The notes: generated by a model not told the origin, from the letters alone. A stretch of 64,000 nucleotides of DNA from Polydactylus sextarius (GCA_016801845.1 CM028910.1:6913629-6977628), one strand, 5' to 3'. Shown: positions 1 to 10,660, counted from the stretch's first letter. A program made the numbers and translations.

Positions 1-626
1 AGGTTACAGGTGTGTTCCAGGTCTTAATAGACACGATCATATCGTTCATCAGAATTAAGATGACATGATCATGAATATCAAATTAAGCACAAAACACTTG
101 CACAAATTCCTGTACAAAACAAAAACGCATTTGAAAAATGTTTTCAAAAAATCTCATCCATTCACAAAAGGCTCTGTTGGAGCATGCATGCAAATATTAA
201 ATCTTCTGACGATTCAGCATCACACCACAGCCAAAGACAAAAATTTATACATGTGTTACAAGAACATTATACTAGGCGAAAGAAGAGCATAGCATCATCA
301 CACAGGTTCAAACTGTCAGTGTCCATTGTTTTGATTAGATCCTACAGGTGGTACAATGCAATGCTTTCAGCAAACCTACCTTACTACTCAAGCTTTAAGG
401 ACCTCATCCTGAGAGGGTCACTGGTCTTCCACTGTAGTTATATTAACACTGTCAGTGATGCTACTAGTAAGAGGAGACCTGAAACTATCAGTGGACTAAG
501 GAAGACAAAACAGATGCCACATATCGAGACAAAATGGACACCAACTAGATCTATGTCAACTTATAACACAGCCCAAACAGTCTGATTTCATCCTGAAATA
601 ATCCCTGACCACTCAGTGTCTGTATG

Positions 627-745
627 TATGTAAGTGTGTGTGTGTGCGTGTGTGTGTCTGTGTGTGCACGCGTGCATGAGGATGTGTTGTGTATGTGTTG
701 TGTGTGTTCTCACACATGTATGTACATTTGGGTCTGTTGGTACGT
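627..745. repeat. TG-rich imperfect dinucleotide tract
   Basis: Imperfect TG/GT repeat with an internal alternating purine-pyrimidine segment (GCACGCGTGCA, 665-675). Low-complexity microsatellite in the presumed DCUN1D4 3' flank. Confidence 0.75.
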
Positions 746-1534
746 GTGTGGTACACACAAAGTGACTTCCATGGTTTGAGGCACAATAATACTCTTACCT
801 ACAGAACGTAGATACATTAATTGGTCATCAGGCCAATAAATGCTGATCAGAGCACTAGTGGCTCACCGCTGTACTGTAATAAGAGTTAGTAAGCAGCAAT
901 GCTGATTTGTTTGGTGTTATGAGGTCTGAAGCCTTTGCAGGGGTTAGCAAACTTAGCATTAGCTGGAGCAAAACAGCAGGAGGGGACAAAAACTGGAGGG
1001 ACAAACTACCAAAAAAAAAAAATAAAATAAAAAAAATAAATCACTGGCACAAATCAATAGTAAACAGCACAGACACCAGAAACCTGCGATCAACCATTTG
1101 ACACAGTGTGCTTCTTGAAGAACTCCTATCAAACTGAAAATATGACAAATAATAGTGCCATCTGTCCAGAAAAGCTCAAGTTCAAGTTCATTGCACAGAT
1201 ACATAATATTTAAATGTGCCATGGTCAAAGTGACCCTGTTTAAGACTCAGACACAATGCATGAATGGTCACTTCTATTGGTTTCTCTGTGCTGAAGATAA
1301 GGGGTGAGGAGTGGTTCTCCCACACTATACCATTTTGCTTCCATCATCCATGTGTGATACCATGTTATCCAAACACAGACAGCAATATGACATGTCACAG
1401 TGAGAGAGAGCAATGCCACTGGGGATTGCTGCAAGCTTACCCACTATGCAACTTCTGTAGGGAACATAACTCCACAATGACAGCTCTCCACATCCGTGCT
1501 CTGGGCAGCGTGCACCCAGGCAGCAAACCCAACT

Positions 1535-1566
1535 CCCCCACCCTCGCCCACCCCCAGCCCGACCCC
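1535..1566 (-). other. Potential G-quadruplex (minus strand)
   Basis: The plus strand shows six runs of three or more C (1535-1539, 1541-1543, 1547-1549, 1551-1555, 1558-1560, 1563-1566) separated by 1-3 bases. The minus strand, which is the sense strand of DCUN1D4, therefore fits the four-tract G-quadruplex rule with short loops. If this is 3' UTR, the structure would be in the mRNA. Folding is inferred, not shown. Confidence 0.6.
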
Positions 1567-1705
1567 TCCTTTACACTAGGAAGCACCCACTGTCAATGCT
1601 TTACCACTTTTGTATTGTTTACTTATTCGTTGTTGGTTCTCATAGTCGTTATTGTCACAGTTGTGTTTTTTTTTTTTTTTTGAACTTTCCCAATTTGCTG
1701 TGCAG

Positions 1706-4700
1706 CTATGACATCTGTCTTTCCTTGTACCATTCCACAAACTCGTCCAACAAAACAGGCCCTGGTAAAAGGATGAAACGGAGATGACGAGAAATTAGAA
1801 ATCTGTGTCTCATGGACTTGAAGCTCTGTTTTGTCACACATTTCTGTGTAGATAAGAGTTTACTCACAGGCACCATCCTCATCGTAGTTACTGAGGTCCA
1901 GGTTGATTGTCCTGCTGAACTCTAAAACATTGCACCATTGGTCTTTGTTGATGACTTTGTACTTCGATTGCTAAGGAATAACAAACAAATGCCTTTTAGT
2001 TACAACACCACTGCCTTAGGTCAAAACAAACTTATAAATCTCCAGTATGTAACATCTATGATTTAGCATTTCGGGCATGATGCTTACCTCTAGAAACTGA
2101 TTAAACACAGGAAACAGAGGCCATGTCTTCCCCAGAAGAAGCCCCAGCATACACTTTGCTGTGTTCAAGTCCAAACTCCTCTGATCTTTTTCCTGCCCAA
2201 TCAAAATACCCAAAGGCTTCATGAGATTAATACAAAATGTCAGATGCAGTTTAAACAAAGCAAGCGAGAAACATCATTATCAGCAACACCAGCTACATAA
2301 GTTTGAACTGAAGTCTAATGCCAATAAAACAAAATATTATTATCAGTCACTGTATCGTGTTTACATTCAAACCATCAAAGTGAGTCATTTTAGTTAAAAT
2401 CACACACATGGGTGAAAAGTCAGACTATGTAAATAAGTTACACTCGATAAGTGCTTTCCTACTCTGAGTCCAAGTGGAAAATAATCTTGACCTACTCAAA
2501 ACATCAAGGTTGGTCTGTATGCTGGCTTGAATTAGGCTTCACAAGAATTTCAATCGGGCATACTTAGCAATCAACTGTTTCCTGCTGGGATTACATTATT
2601 TAACTGAACTGGACCTGTTTTAAGGATGTTGTGTATGTCAGCTTCCTCATCAAAAGGATTTTGTTTGACTCACCCGAGCAAAATCAAAGGCGTATCTATA
2701 AATGAGCTTAAAACTGGTGCTGTCATTTAGGACAGATCTCAGGTAGTCGAGCGAGTTCCTCAGCCTCTCTGTGGAGTCGCACCTGACAACGGCAGAAAAG
2801 AGCATTAGAAACACTCCATGTTTCACCACAAGTGATCAATCTTGAAAACAACATGAGAAAAAGCCTTTAAAAAGTATATAACGTACTGCAGTGAGCCCAT
2901 GCCTCTCAGCCACTCCTGGAGAGTAAAATATCCCATACTCTGGGCATCGAGCTTCCAAGCAAGAACCAGCATCACCACCTGACAACACAAACACCAAATT
3001 TTATAGCTACAGATATTCTTAAACAGAAGATGTGTCAGTCCAGATTATCAATCTATCCACTGTAGTGATAAGAGTTTTGTATGTCAAACAACTGACATCA
3101 ATAACTTCTGAATCACAGCATGAGTGTATAAAGTCACTAAAACAAGCTGCTTGGTCTGCCAGAAGGAGAAACATGGTGAGAAAACTGAGACCATATAGAT
3201 GAAATCACACAGCGAGACTTGCCTCAGTGTCTGGAATGACAAAAACTACTTACGTTCTCTGGCTCCACGCCGATATCCTCACAGAACTTCTCCATGCCCT
3301 CTGGACCCACCACGTCATCGCAGCCTGTTTCAAACAGACAAGTGTGAAGCCACATATAGCATCAATTTCACATGTGGAGATTTAAAAAATGACAGCATTG
3401 GTCAGTGGCTTTATGTGAATAAACCAAGAATGTGTGAGCAGTGCTTTAAAAATACCTCACCTGCATATTCATAGAACCACTCCAAGCATCTTTTACTAGA
3501 AAATGTCTCCTCCTCGCGAATTTGTGATGTTTCATGTTTTCTGAAAACGCTGCAGATGTTAAGAAAGTTTTAGTCTTAATGGCAAACCAAAGTCTTGATG
3601 TACACATTCCTAAAGCTATTACTAATGCATAAGTAAGATACTGAGTGTTAGCAATGCTACTGAAGTGCTTGTTTTTGTTTGTTTGCTTTTATCTTTAACA
3701 AAGAAAAGTCACACCTGTCCTGGCGACTTTTCTTGGCTGACATGTCATCTCCAGCAGAGGGTCTCCTCTTTTTCCTAGGAGGCATGGCTCTAGAGCAACA
3801 AGCTGTGGGTGGAAACAGAATAGGTTATGTATGAGCAATCCACTGATGATGCACATTTTCTCTCACAGACGCAGCATTCCAGTTAAAAAAGACACAACTT
3901 ATCGACTGTACTTCAAAGCACGGCCGTACTATCTGTAACAGTGGTGACAGTTCTGTGTCAACTATGAAACACACAGGAACATGCTGAAGTTTTTACCTGA
4001 GGGGTGGCTATCCTGTCCAACGTCTTCTGTGAGGTTCTAGTAAAAAATGGAGACAAAAACACCATATGTGAGCAATAAACAAAGACACAGTGCACAATTA
4101 CATATATCTATATATATAATATAAACACACAAAATAATAATAATAATAATAAGTGCATTTACCAGCCTGTGCAAGGTGTGGTGGATCTTATGGATGCTGG
4201 CCAGTGTAGTCAAGTGGGAATTCAGCTGAAAATCTAATTCCACGAAGAATAAAGAAGAAATCAAACTTCAAATTAAAGCACAACACACAAGCTTCTGCTC
4301 CTAATCAGGCTCACAGACATGGTACAAGGGTACAAGAAGGTGACATCATCATAGCACCAACAAGAAGCTATGATTTGAATTGGATATCATTTTTCAACCC
4401 GAAATCAGTGAAAGCTTTACCCTGCTCCAACGACTTCCGTCTGATTTCAACTCAAACGGCTTACGTTTCAGAAAAGAGAAAATATCACACACGAATGAGG
4501 GAGTGACTTGTCTGCGTTCCTCGAAAGACACGCAAAGTCGAAAATGTTTGATTGTGCATGCTACCTTGTTGCCAAATGTCATCTGTGCATTCCCGTGCAT
4601 TAGCTGTCATCAAATACCGAGGCTCTTCATTTATTTCTAGAGGCCAAAACCAGGCAAACCAACACACTGTCGAACAGATAGCACTAGCTGCATACCTAAA

Positions 4701-5574
4701 ATAGCAGTGCAGACGCGCAACTTGCACAGAGTTTACAAAGTATCTGGAGAGTTGGGAGTATGGGCGTTGTAGTCCATTTCCTCCAAAGAGGCCATCGAAA
4801 CCACAGCACCGGTTAAAATTAAACTACAATTCCCAGGCCCTGACAAAACAACTACTTCTTTCAGACCCTTCTACCCCCCAACATTTACCCCAACTGACTG
4901 AATGCATTTTACATTGTTTAAAAAAAAATCAAACATAATATGCCCACCGGCACATAAGCATTGCGCAGACGTTTTACAGCAGCTTATGTAGATGCCGCAA
5001 AGTCCGACAGCACTGCTGCAGCAGGCAATGAAAGATGTTTTACACAACTGCGTCACAATTTTCATTCTCTGTAATAGTCCGCAGTTGACCAGAAAATTGA
5101 CCGATTTACAACAGCTCTACGCTGATGCCAAGTTTGAGTTGAAACACAAAGTGGATCCTCAGTTATGCTTAAAATAAAGACCACAACGCTCCGATTAGCA
5201 TCGAAAACCTTCTCGATTTAACTAACGTCGGCGGTGCTCAACTGCTCACAGCTAACGCTACACTAAATATAACTTCAGGATTACTGCCGTGTCAAAAGTC
5301 ACCTCCTGCGTGTCCAAAACAACTGAAATTACACTAGCTAACCTCCCTTTGTTATCGCACAAGAGAGCACTGGCAAATACAAAGAAACCAGCAAATAGCA
5401 CGGAATTCATGCGTTCTCATCAAAGCCTACAGGACCGCGAGCTGAAAGTAGACGTGTAAACACAAAGCTCCTGTCTGCTCCTCTCCGACTATCTCCGCAG
5501 CATCCGCGAAGGGTGCTAATTTGATGAGGAAAGCCTCTATAACGTTACTACTTACTTGCCGCATCAGAGTGCAT
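1706..5574 (-). CDS. DCUN1D4: DCUN1D4, DCN1-like protein 4 (complete, 11 coding exons)
   Basis: Co-E3 for cullin neddylation: the C-terminal PONY/DCUN1 domain bridges N-acetylated UBC12 (UBE2M) and the cullin WHB domain. Coding exons in transcript order: 5574-5556, 4233-4163, 4036-3997, 3802-3715, 3540-3461, 3324-3254, 2978-2887, 2782-2674, 2192-2088, 1970-1868, 1761-1706 (stop TAG 1708-1706). All introns are GT-AG and all phases join, giving 834 nt, 277 residues. Start MHSDAA followed by NFQLNSHLTTLASIHKIHHT matches vertebrate DCUN1D4. A basic stretch MPPRKKRR at residues 50-57 looks like a nuclear signal. The PONY domain covers about residues 84-270, with EWFYEYAG, LAWKLDAQ, EKDQRSLDLNTAKCMLGLLL and the terminal DEFVEWYKERQMS. 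Human DCUN1D4 is about 292 residues; the N-terminal linker is shorter here. DCUN1D5 is the closest alternative, but it lacks the FQLNSHL leader. Confidence 0.95.
4697..4845 (-). promoter_or_regulatory. DCUN1D4: Candidate internal promoter and alternative first exon of DCUN1D4
   Basis: Two ZNF143/STAF-like motifs lie in opposite orientation between coding exons 1 and 2. One is ACTACAATTCCCAGGCCC on the plus strand at 4823-4840. The other is ACTACAACGCCCATAC read on the minus strand, within about 4759-4777. Just downstream on the minus strand a short GC-containing stretch ends in a possible donor (TTTTAG then GTATGC, near 4697). A transcript started here would skip coding exon 1 and could initiate at the internal ATG of MPPRKKRR (residue 50). 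The motifs are seen; promoter activity is inferred. Confidence 0.4.
4846..5555 (-). other. DCUN1D4: DCUN1D4 intron 1, 5' part
   Basis: Intronic sequence downstream of the canonical first coding exon. It has GCTA/TAGC words (about 5190-5270) and moderate CpG content consistent with the edge of the promoter island. I see no gene or repeat family in it. Confidence 0.5.
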
Positions 5575-5587
5575 TTTTATGAAACAT
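5564..5587 (-). other. DCUN1D4: Upstream ORF overlapping the DCUN1D4 start codon
   Basis: On the minus strand an ATG at 5587-5585 opens a 7-codon frame ending in TGA at 5566-5564. It overlaps the main start (ATG 5574-5572) in another frame. It would be translated only if the transcript starts upstream of 5587. Confidence 0.5.
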
Positions 5588-6003
5588 ACAACTGTCTGTG
5601 GGAAGTCCGCAGACCGGCCAATAGGCGGGCCATGTCAACGTAAACCACGCCCGCGGGCGATGATTGAGACTGAGGCCGTTCGTTCTCCGCCTTCGTTCGC
5701 TGTGGATTGGATTTTAACGGTGTCATGTCACGAGAAGGCGGAAGAGGAAATAGACCCCTCCCACACGCAAATATTATTGGTCGGAGCTCCCAAACAGGCT
5801 GCGCCGTCTCCACGATTCATTGGTCCATAGATGTTAATGAACACGTCAATCATCAGAATTTCCTCGTGCAACCCTGAAGCCTGCCCACGATGAGTTCTGA
5901 TTGGTCCATTTACTCATAAGTTGACCTCCCGGTGTAGCTGCCGTTTGGGTTCGTTTGATGTCAACCCAGGCGGGAGGAGGTTGTTGGCGGTGCTACTGGA
6001 AAT
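5575..6003. promoter_or_regulatory. Divergent promoter region DCUN1D4 / OCIAD2
   Basis: CpG-containing region between the DCUN1D4 start (minus) and a plausible OCIAD2 first untranslated exon that ends at 6003 with donor GTGAGT. It holds several CCAAT boxes in both orientations: CCAAT at 5618-5622, ATTGG near 5706, 5775, 5819 and 5900. A GC-box-like GGCGGG occurs at 5624-5629 and again near 5970. This is the layout of a bidirectional housekeeping promoter. Start sites were not located, and the OCIAD2 exon is inferred only from the donor and the context. Confidence 0.55.
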
Positions 6004-6194
6004 GTGAGTTACGACTCATTTGATTACTGTATAAGTGTAAAGAACACCCAAACATCACTAAATATGATAACACTCACCTCCTCTGTCTTCGTGTGGTCAG
6101 TGGTCGGTAGATGTCAAGCCGTGTCTTTACACGGGTCGTGACCCAGAGAGAGCTTCAGTTAGCGCGTCAACATTAGCAACCGTGGCTACTGTGT

Positions 6195-6204
6195 GTCACG
6201 TGAC
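6195..6204. promoter_or_regulatory. Palindromic E-box / CLEAR-type motif GTCACGTGAC
   Basis: A perfect 10-bp palindrome matching the USF/MITF/TFE E-box and the CLEAR element core. It lies about 190 bp downstream of the presumed OCIAD2 exon 1 donor, still inside the CpG-containing region with TTAGC words. The sequence match is exact; factor binding is inferred. Confidence 0.5.
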
Positions 6205-6811
6205 CTGAAGTCCTACGTATGAACCAAAACGAACGTACACATAAAAATGCGGCTACGTTGCTGGTCACTAAGTTGTTGTTTTTTTTAAACATGAGTAACG
6301 TTTATGTTTATGATTTTTCATGAGTGACCAGGGGGGTTAGCTAGCAAACAATACTGAGTAGTGGTCTTAGAGGAGGTTATATAAGCTGACCAGTCTGTTG
6401 AAAACACCAGGCCCCTGGATGCCACCATTTTCCATTTTAAATTCATATTACCTTCAGTGTTGATCTGGGTGAACTGCTCCTGGATTATGACCACAGCCGT
6501 CTGGGTCTTATACTTCACTCACCATGTCTCCTGCTGTAGCCGCGGGTGTCCGCAGGCGTAGAGCTAATGTTGTTTTTACTAGTCAGCAGTCATTTACAGT
6601 AGAGATGTAACAACAGTTAGTGAAGTAGGTCACCGTGCTAATGTACAATGCTGAAGCACTTTATCATTCATTCTTTTTACTTGATGTTACTTTATATGTA
6701 CTCTATCACATTTGATAGGGAAACAATATACTACTTATTCCACATTTTTCTGCCAAATATGATGAAATGAATATTTCATTTTTTTTGTTAAATACCTAAT
6801 AGTATATTGGA

Positions 6812-6824
6812 TACACACACACAC

Positions 6825-6898
<74 letters not shown>
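6812..6898. repeat. Compound (CA)n-(TA)n microsatellite
   Basis: Uninterrupted CA repeat (6812-6836) followed after a short junction by about 29 TA units (6840-6898). Self-complementary and likely highly polymorphic. Confidence 0.95.
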
Positions 6899-6901
<3 letters not shown>

Positions 6902-7028
6902 AAAACAAATTGTGTGCTGGTAGTTTATTGACTGTCCTGCTTTATATGAATCATTCATATTATAATATACAACAGTATAAGGGTCAATATGTGTATTTTT
7001 TTCTCAAAACAAATTTTGCTGGTATTTT

Positions 7029-7068
7029 TCTCTCTTTCTTTCTTTCTTTCTTTCTTTCTTTCCTTCTT
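7029..7068. repeat. (TTTC)n tetranucleotide tract
   Basis: Pyrimidine-only TTTC repeat with one CCTTC interruption near its 3' end, in OCIAD2 intron 1. Confidence 0.9.
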
Positions 7069-7637
7069 TCATTTTTAATTAAAAACTCTATTAATATGGG
7101 GTTTTTTGTTTGTTTTTTTTTTTTTAACAATGATTCCCTTAAATTTGTTTCAAACAATATAATGATTGTAACAAGGATATGTATTAAAAATATATACATT
7201 TTATTGTCCAAAGTGACAAGTGTAGCACTGCAGTGTATTTAAGTATATTTTAAATCTAAAAAACATTATAAAAGTCACTATAAATAAAAAGGGCAAACCC
7301 AGATAAATGAGATGACCAACTGAATCCACGTAACAGTACTAATTGGTTAAACATATATCATAATTGGCAGATATTAATATGTCTGTGACAGGTTAATATT
7401 GACCTCCTGATCTGTTGGGGCCTGATTTTAACTTAACTAACTGTAACTTTTCTTGAAAAAGGAAATAAGGTTTTATTTTGATGTGAAATGTCTTTGTTTA
7501 CATGCAGGGTTTGTTTTGTTCATTCTGTTAAGCTCCGTCTAAGTTAGCTGAGCTTAAGACAGTTCCTGTATTTTACCTATGACAAAATTGTCCCTTTACT
7601 GTTCTGTATCGGTTTATGGGGAATTCAGCAAATTGTT

Positions 7638-7653
7638 GAAAGTGAAAGTGAAG
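7638..7653 (+). promoter_or_regulatory. ISRE/IRF-like triple GAAA motif
   Basis: GAAAGTGAAAGTGAAG matches the IRF-site pattern GAAANNGAAANNGAA exactly. It lies in OCIAD2 intron 1 about 1 kb upstream of the coding start. The sequence match is seen; function is inferred. Confidence 0.35.
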
Positions 7654-8628
7654 CAGCTGCTTCGTGAAATGGGAGCATGCTGTTAAACTGGGGAACTTGA
7701 ATATTTCTGTCAAGACGTCTTTGACTTAAAATGAATGTGTTCTGGCATTAGTGAAGTTGTAACTCTGATATATCTTTCTGGTGTCACTGTATTTCTTTAT
7801 CAATGGTAATAAATCATCTTTGACTTAACTGCCAATAGTAATGATACCGTGACCCACAAATAAACAATCACTGACCTTTGGCCAGTAGCGTCAGGCTTTC
7901 CTTTAGTTTTTCATTTAGTTTGACTATTATTCAGCAAAATAATTAAAGAGAAAACATTTCAACAAAAAATATTTATATATTAGTTACAGACATTTGAGAC
8001 AAATGTGTCTTCAATTAATTGTATTAGTTTTTAGGATCACCTTCAATGTATGCACATGGCCTGTAAAGTGTACATTACACATCTGATGCAACTTGTTGCA
8101 TCTGATCTACTCAAATATGAAAATTAGAAGGATCTTGCGAGACCTTCACAATGAGTCAGTATAATGTTCCTATTTTTAAGATAGATTTACAGTATACCAG
8201 TATTACTAACGTTCCTGTTTGAATTTGTAAATAGGAGGTAATATTTCTTGTTACAATAAAAACAACAGCATAAAAGAAACTAAGTCAACTCTAAAGAAAG
8301 GTGTGTCTTACATCTTTGTCTTACGAAGTGCAGATAGGCGCAGAGAGGTGAACCTAAACTGGAATAACCAAGGTTCTTATCTTTGTTTTTTTTTAACCTA
8401 GAACCTGATTTGTTTCATGTTGCAACAGCCGCAAGTAGACTCGGCCTCTGGTCTGTGTGTGTCTGTGTGTGTTTTTTTTAACAGGGAGGTGGGGTTTAAA
8501 AACACAGTCCAGGAAGAAACAATTATAGCTAGTTATGTCCGAGGCACCAAAAGAGTGAGCAAGTGTTTTTGTGTCTTAAAGAGTTTCATAGCACAGATCC
8601 AGAGAAGATAACGAAAAGCTCCTGCAAC

Positions 8629-10310
8629 ATGAGCTCTGAAACAATGGAACAAACCGTGACGGTGAAGACAGAGGGAGCAGCAGCCACAACTCCTGCTGCA
8701 GCGAAAGGGGAGTGGAAGGTGAGAGGAAACATGTGTTATATAAAGGATGGTGGTGGCATGGTTCAGTTGTGATATCTAACAGGTTCTTTGTCTCCTACAG
8801 TGCCCGTTGAGTGACCCTCACATTCATAGAGAAGATGTGAGGAAGATTTGGAAAGAATGCCAAGAGGAGAGCTTCTGGTACAGAGGTATGCTCTTTTAGA
8901 TGTTCAATGACACATACACACGTTGTACCAATTTATTTCTTGTTAAGTTGCGTCTTTGGAAGCCCAATAAATCTGTGAAATCGCTTAAAGTGTGACACCA
9001 CACTACATGCCCGACATGGACACATTCATTCAGAAGTATTGCTCAACTCTTGCAGTAGATGTAGCCGGAGACAGCTCATTTATCAATGGCCTGTTTACTT
9101 TTCACCGCCTGTTTACGTTCTTCATTTTGGAATTCAGTGTGTGGCCTCTAGTTCCCCTCTTTAAGGTCTTATAGTATGTGTAATTGCTGTAATTCATTTG
9201 TTAACACTGGTGTCTTTATCCTTAATCCTGACCTTTCCCTCAGCGTCGGTCTTGCAGCTGCTGTGTGCCGTCTCTCAATGCGTAGGTGTATAAACATAAA
9301 ATGGCAACAAACGGTGCTTCCTAGACGAGGGACCACTCCCGTCCACTCCCTTTCAACTTAGGTGGATGAATTATTGAGTCTCACCTTGATACAGCAGAGT
9401 TCAGTCACAATTAACAAGTCAGAGCGAGACGGGATCGGTCCACAGGTCACAGGAAGCGAATGTGTTTTGGTGGGAGAATAAACATTAATTTAAACATCTG
9501 AAAAACTACAAGAAAAAACGTTGTCAAAAAAGTAAATGGTGGTGAAGAATATCAAATATACATGAACATTATATTTTTATATACAGCTTTGTTTTCCTTG
9601 TTTCTATTGTTTGAAAAGAAAGTTGAATTAAGGATGTAATAACTCAAACTTGATTCTGATTCATATTCAGTATTTGCAGATATATCTGTTCTTATATGGC
9701 TGTGATCAGCTCAACCACTGTTGTTTTGTTTCTTTATTTAGCTCTTCCCCTCTCTCTTGGCAGCATGGCTGTCACTGGAGGCCTGATCTACAATGGTAAA
9801 TCACTCACTTCCATCATGTCAAAGTGACACATATGAAGCAGTCATTTTTGGAATGATCTGCTTATAATCTGCAGCTTTATTTCCATTCAGGTGTTTGGAA
9901 ATCATCAAAACGCTTTGGTCCCTTTCCAAAACTAGCAGGTATGTACTATAACAGTTTAACAGTTCAACAGTCCCTCCGCAGTTGTTGATCTCTGACTGTC
10001 ATTTTTTCCTCTGCTTCAGTTGCTGGGATCCTTGGTTTTGCAGTGGGGAAAGCATCTTATGCTGGAACTTGTAGAAGCAAATTTCAAGCACTTGGCGTTG
10101 GTGTTGGGGATGAACCAGGATTTGGACCCTGGTCTAAGGGAGGTTTCTCTAGACCCCACAGGTGAGAAAAACACTGAATTTACAGATTTCCTTAGTCACA
10201 CACACGTGTGTGTGTGTCACTGACCAGAGTGTTTTCCCAGCAGATCCTGCCACCATGTGTGTGAAGAATGTAAAAAAACAGCTGCACCTGCAGAGGAAGT
10301 GAAAAACTAG
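8629..10310 (+). CDS. OCIAD2: OCIAD2, OCIA domain-containing protein 2 (complete, 6 coding exons)
   Basis: Coding exons: 8629-8718, 8801-8885, 9742-9795, 9891-9938, 10020-10161, 10244-10310 (stop TAG 10308-10310). All are GT-AG with matching phases; 486 nt, 161 residues. The OCIA domain starts near residue 31 (CPLSDPHIHREDVRKIWKEC, then QEESFWYR). Two hydrophobic segments follow: about 59-78 (ALPLSLGSMAVTGGLIYNGV) and 91-108 (LAVAGILGFAVGKASYAG). The C-terminal cysteine cluster CHHVCEEC (142-149) matches the human OCIAD2 CEECK region and argues against OCIAD1, which is longer and lacks it. OCIA proteins are membrane proteins of mitochondria and endosomes, and family members have been linked to respiratory complex III assembly. 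The N-terminal 30 residues (acidic/Ala-rich) are poorly conserved. The start ATG is the first in frame in its exon. Confidence 0.93.
8886..9741 (+). other. OCIAD2: OCIAD2 intron 2
   Basis: Intron from donor GTATGC to acceptor TTTATTTAG. I see no coding exon or recognisable element in it. Short open frames here have no family resemblance. Confidence 0.7.
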
Positions 10311-10660
10311 AGGTAAATGGGTCATATCTTGACTAAGCTATAAAGTCATATAGGGCATACAGCAGTCAAGCTATTGACAGTGGATTAGTGCACAGTCCAG
10401 ATAACTTAGTTATAGTTATTATTAGTCATAATTATTCCGACTTTAAAAGCCTCAAGTGCTGTTAGTCCCTATTTCCATTGTAGAGTTTTGGCACATTAAT
10501 ATGAAATAACCTGAAACACTCTTCATTCCTTTCTTTCTCTCAATTTTTCAGACTCATCAGAAACACGGAGGGACTGACTGATGCCATGGTTCTGTCAGAA
10601 GTAGATTTGTTGCTTGTTAAATGTTATAAATACAATATATCTGTTTGAAGTATCTTGTCA
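10311..10660 (+). other. OCIAD2: OCIAD2 3' UTR with a 3'-UTR intron
   Basis: Two bases after the stop there is a good donor (AG, then GTAAAT at 10313). A pyrimidine-rich acceptor TTTTTCAG ends at 10551, so the last exon probably begins at 10552. A weak AATACA/AATATA-type polyadenylation signal lies near 10630-10640. The junction is under 50 nt from the stop, so nonsense-mediated decay would not be expected. Confidence 0.5.

Larger units (their letters stand above)
1..1705 (-). other. DCUN1D4: DCUN1D4 3' UTR and/or downstream DNA
   Basis: This stretch lies immediately 3' of the DCUN1D4 stop codon on the minus strand and holds no convincing coding exon. I saw no AATAAA or ATTAAA on the minus strand here, so the 3' UTR may run past the left edge. 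It contains a TG-rich tract (about 627-745), an A-rich tract (1011-1040), a strongly C-rich block (1535-1566) and a T tract just beyond the stop (about 1665-1681). Open frames here are short and resemble no family I know. Confidence 0.55.
6004..8628 (+). other. OCIAD2: OCIAD2 5' intron plus 5' UTR of the first coding exon
   Basis: Between the presumed untranslated first exon and the ATG at 8629. The coding exon probably begins just after the acceptor-like AG at 8595-8596. The intron has a palindromic E-box (6195-6204), an interferon-element-like word (7638-7653) and three microsatellite tracts listed separately. The rest is AT-rich and shows no gene. Confidence 0.5.

Noticed and set aside
184..585. 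133-codon plus-strand frame near the left edge
   Set aside because: No family resemblance, and it lies in the presumed DCUN1D4 3' flank.
8629..10310. Assignment as OCIAD1
   Set aside because: OCIAD1 is longer and lacks the C-terminal CEEC cluster; the length and C-terminus fit OCIAD2.
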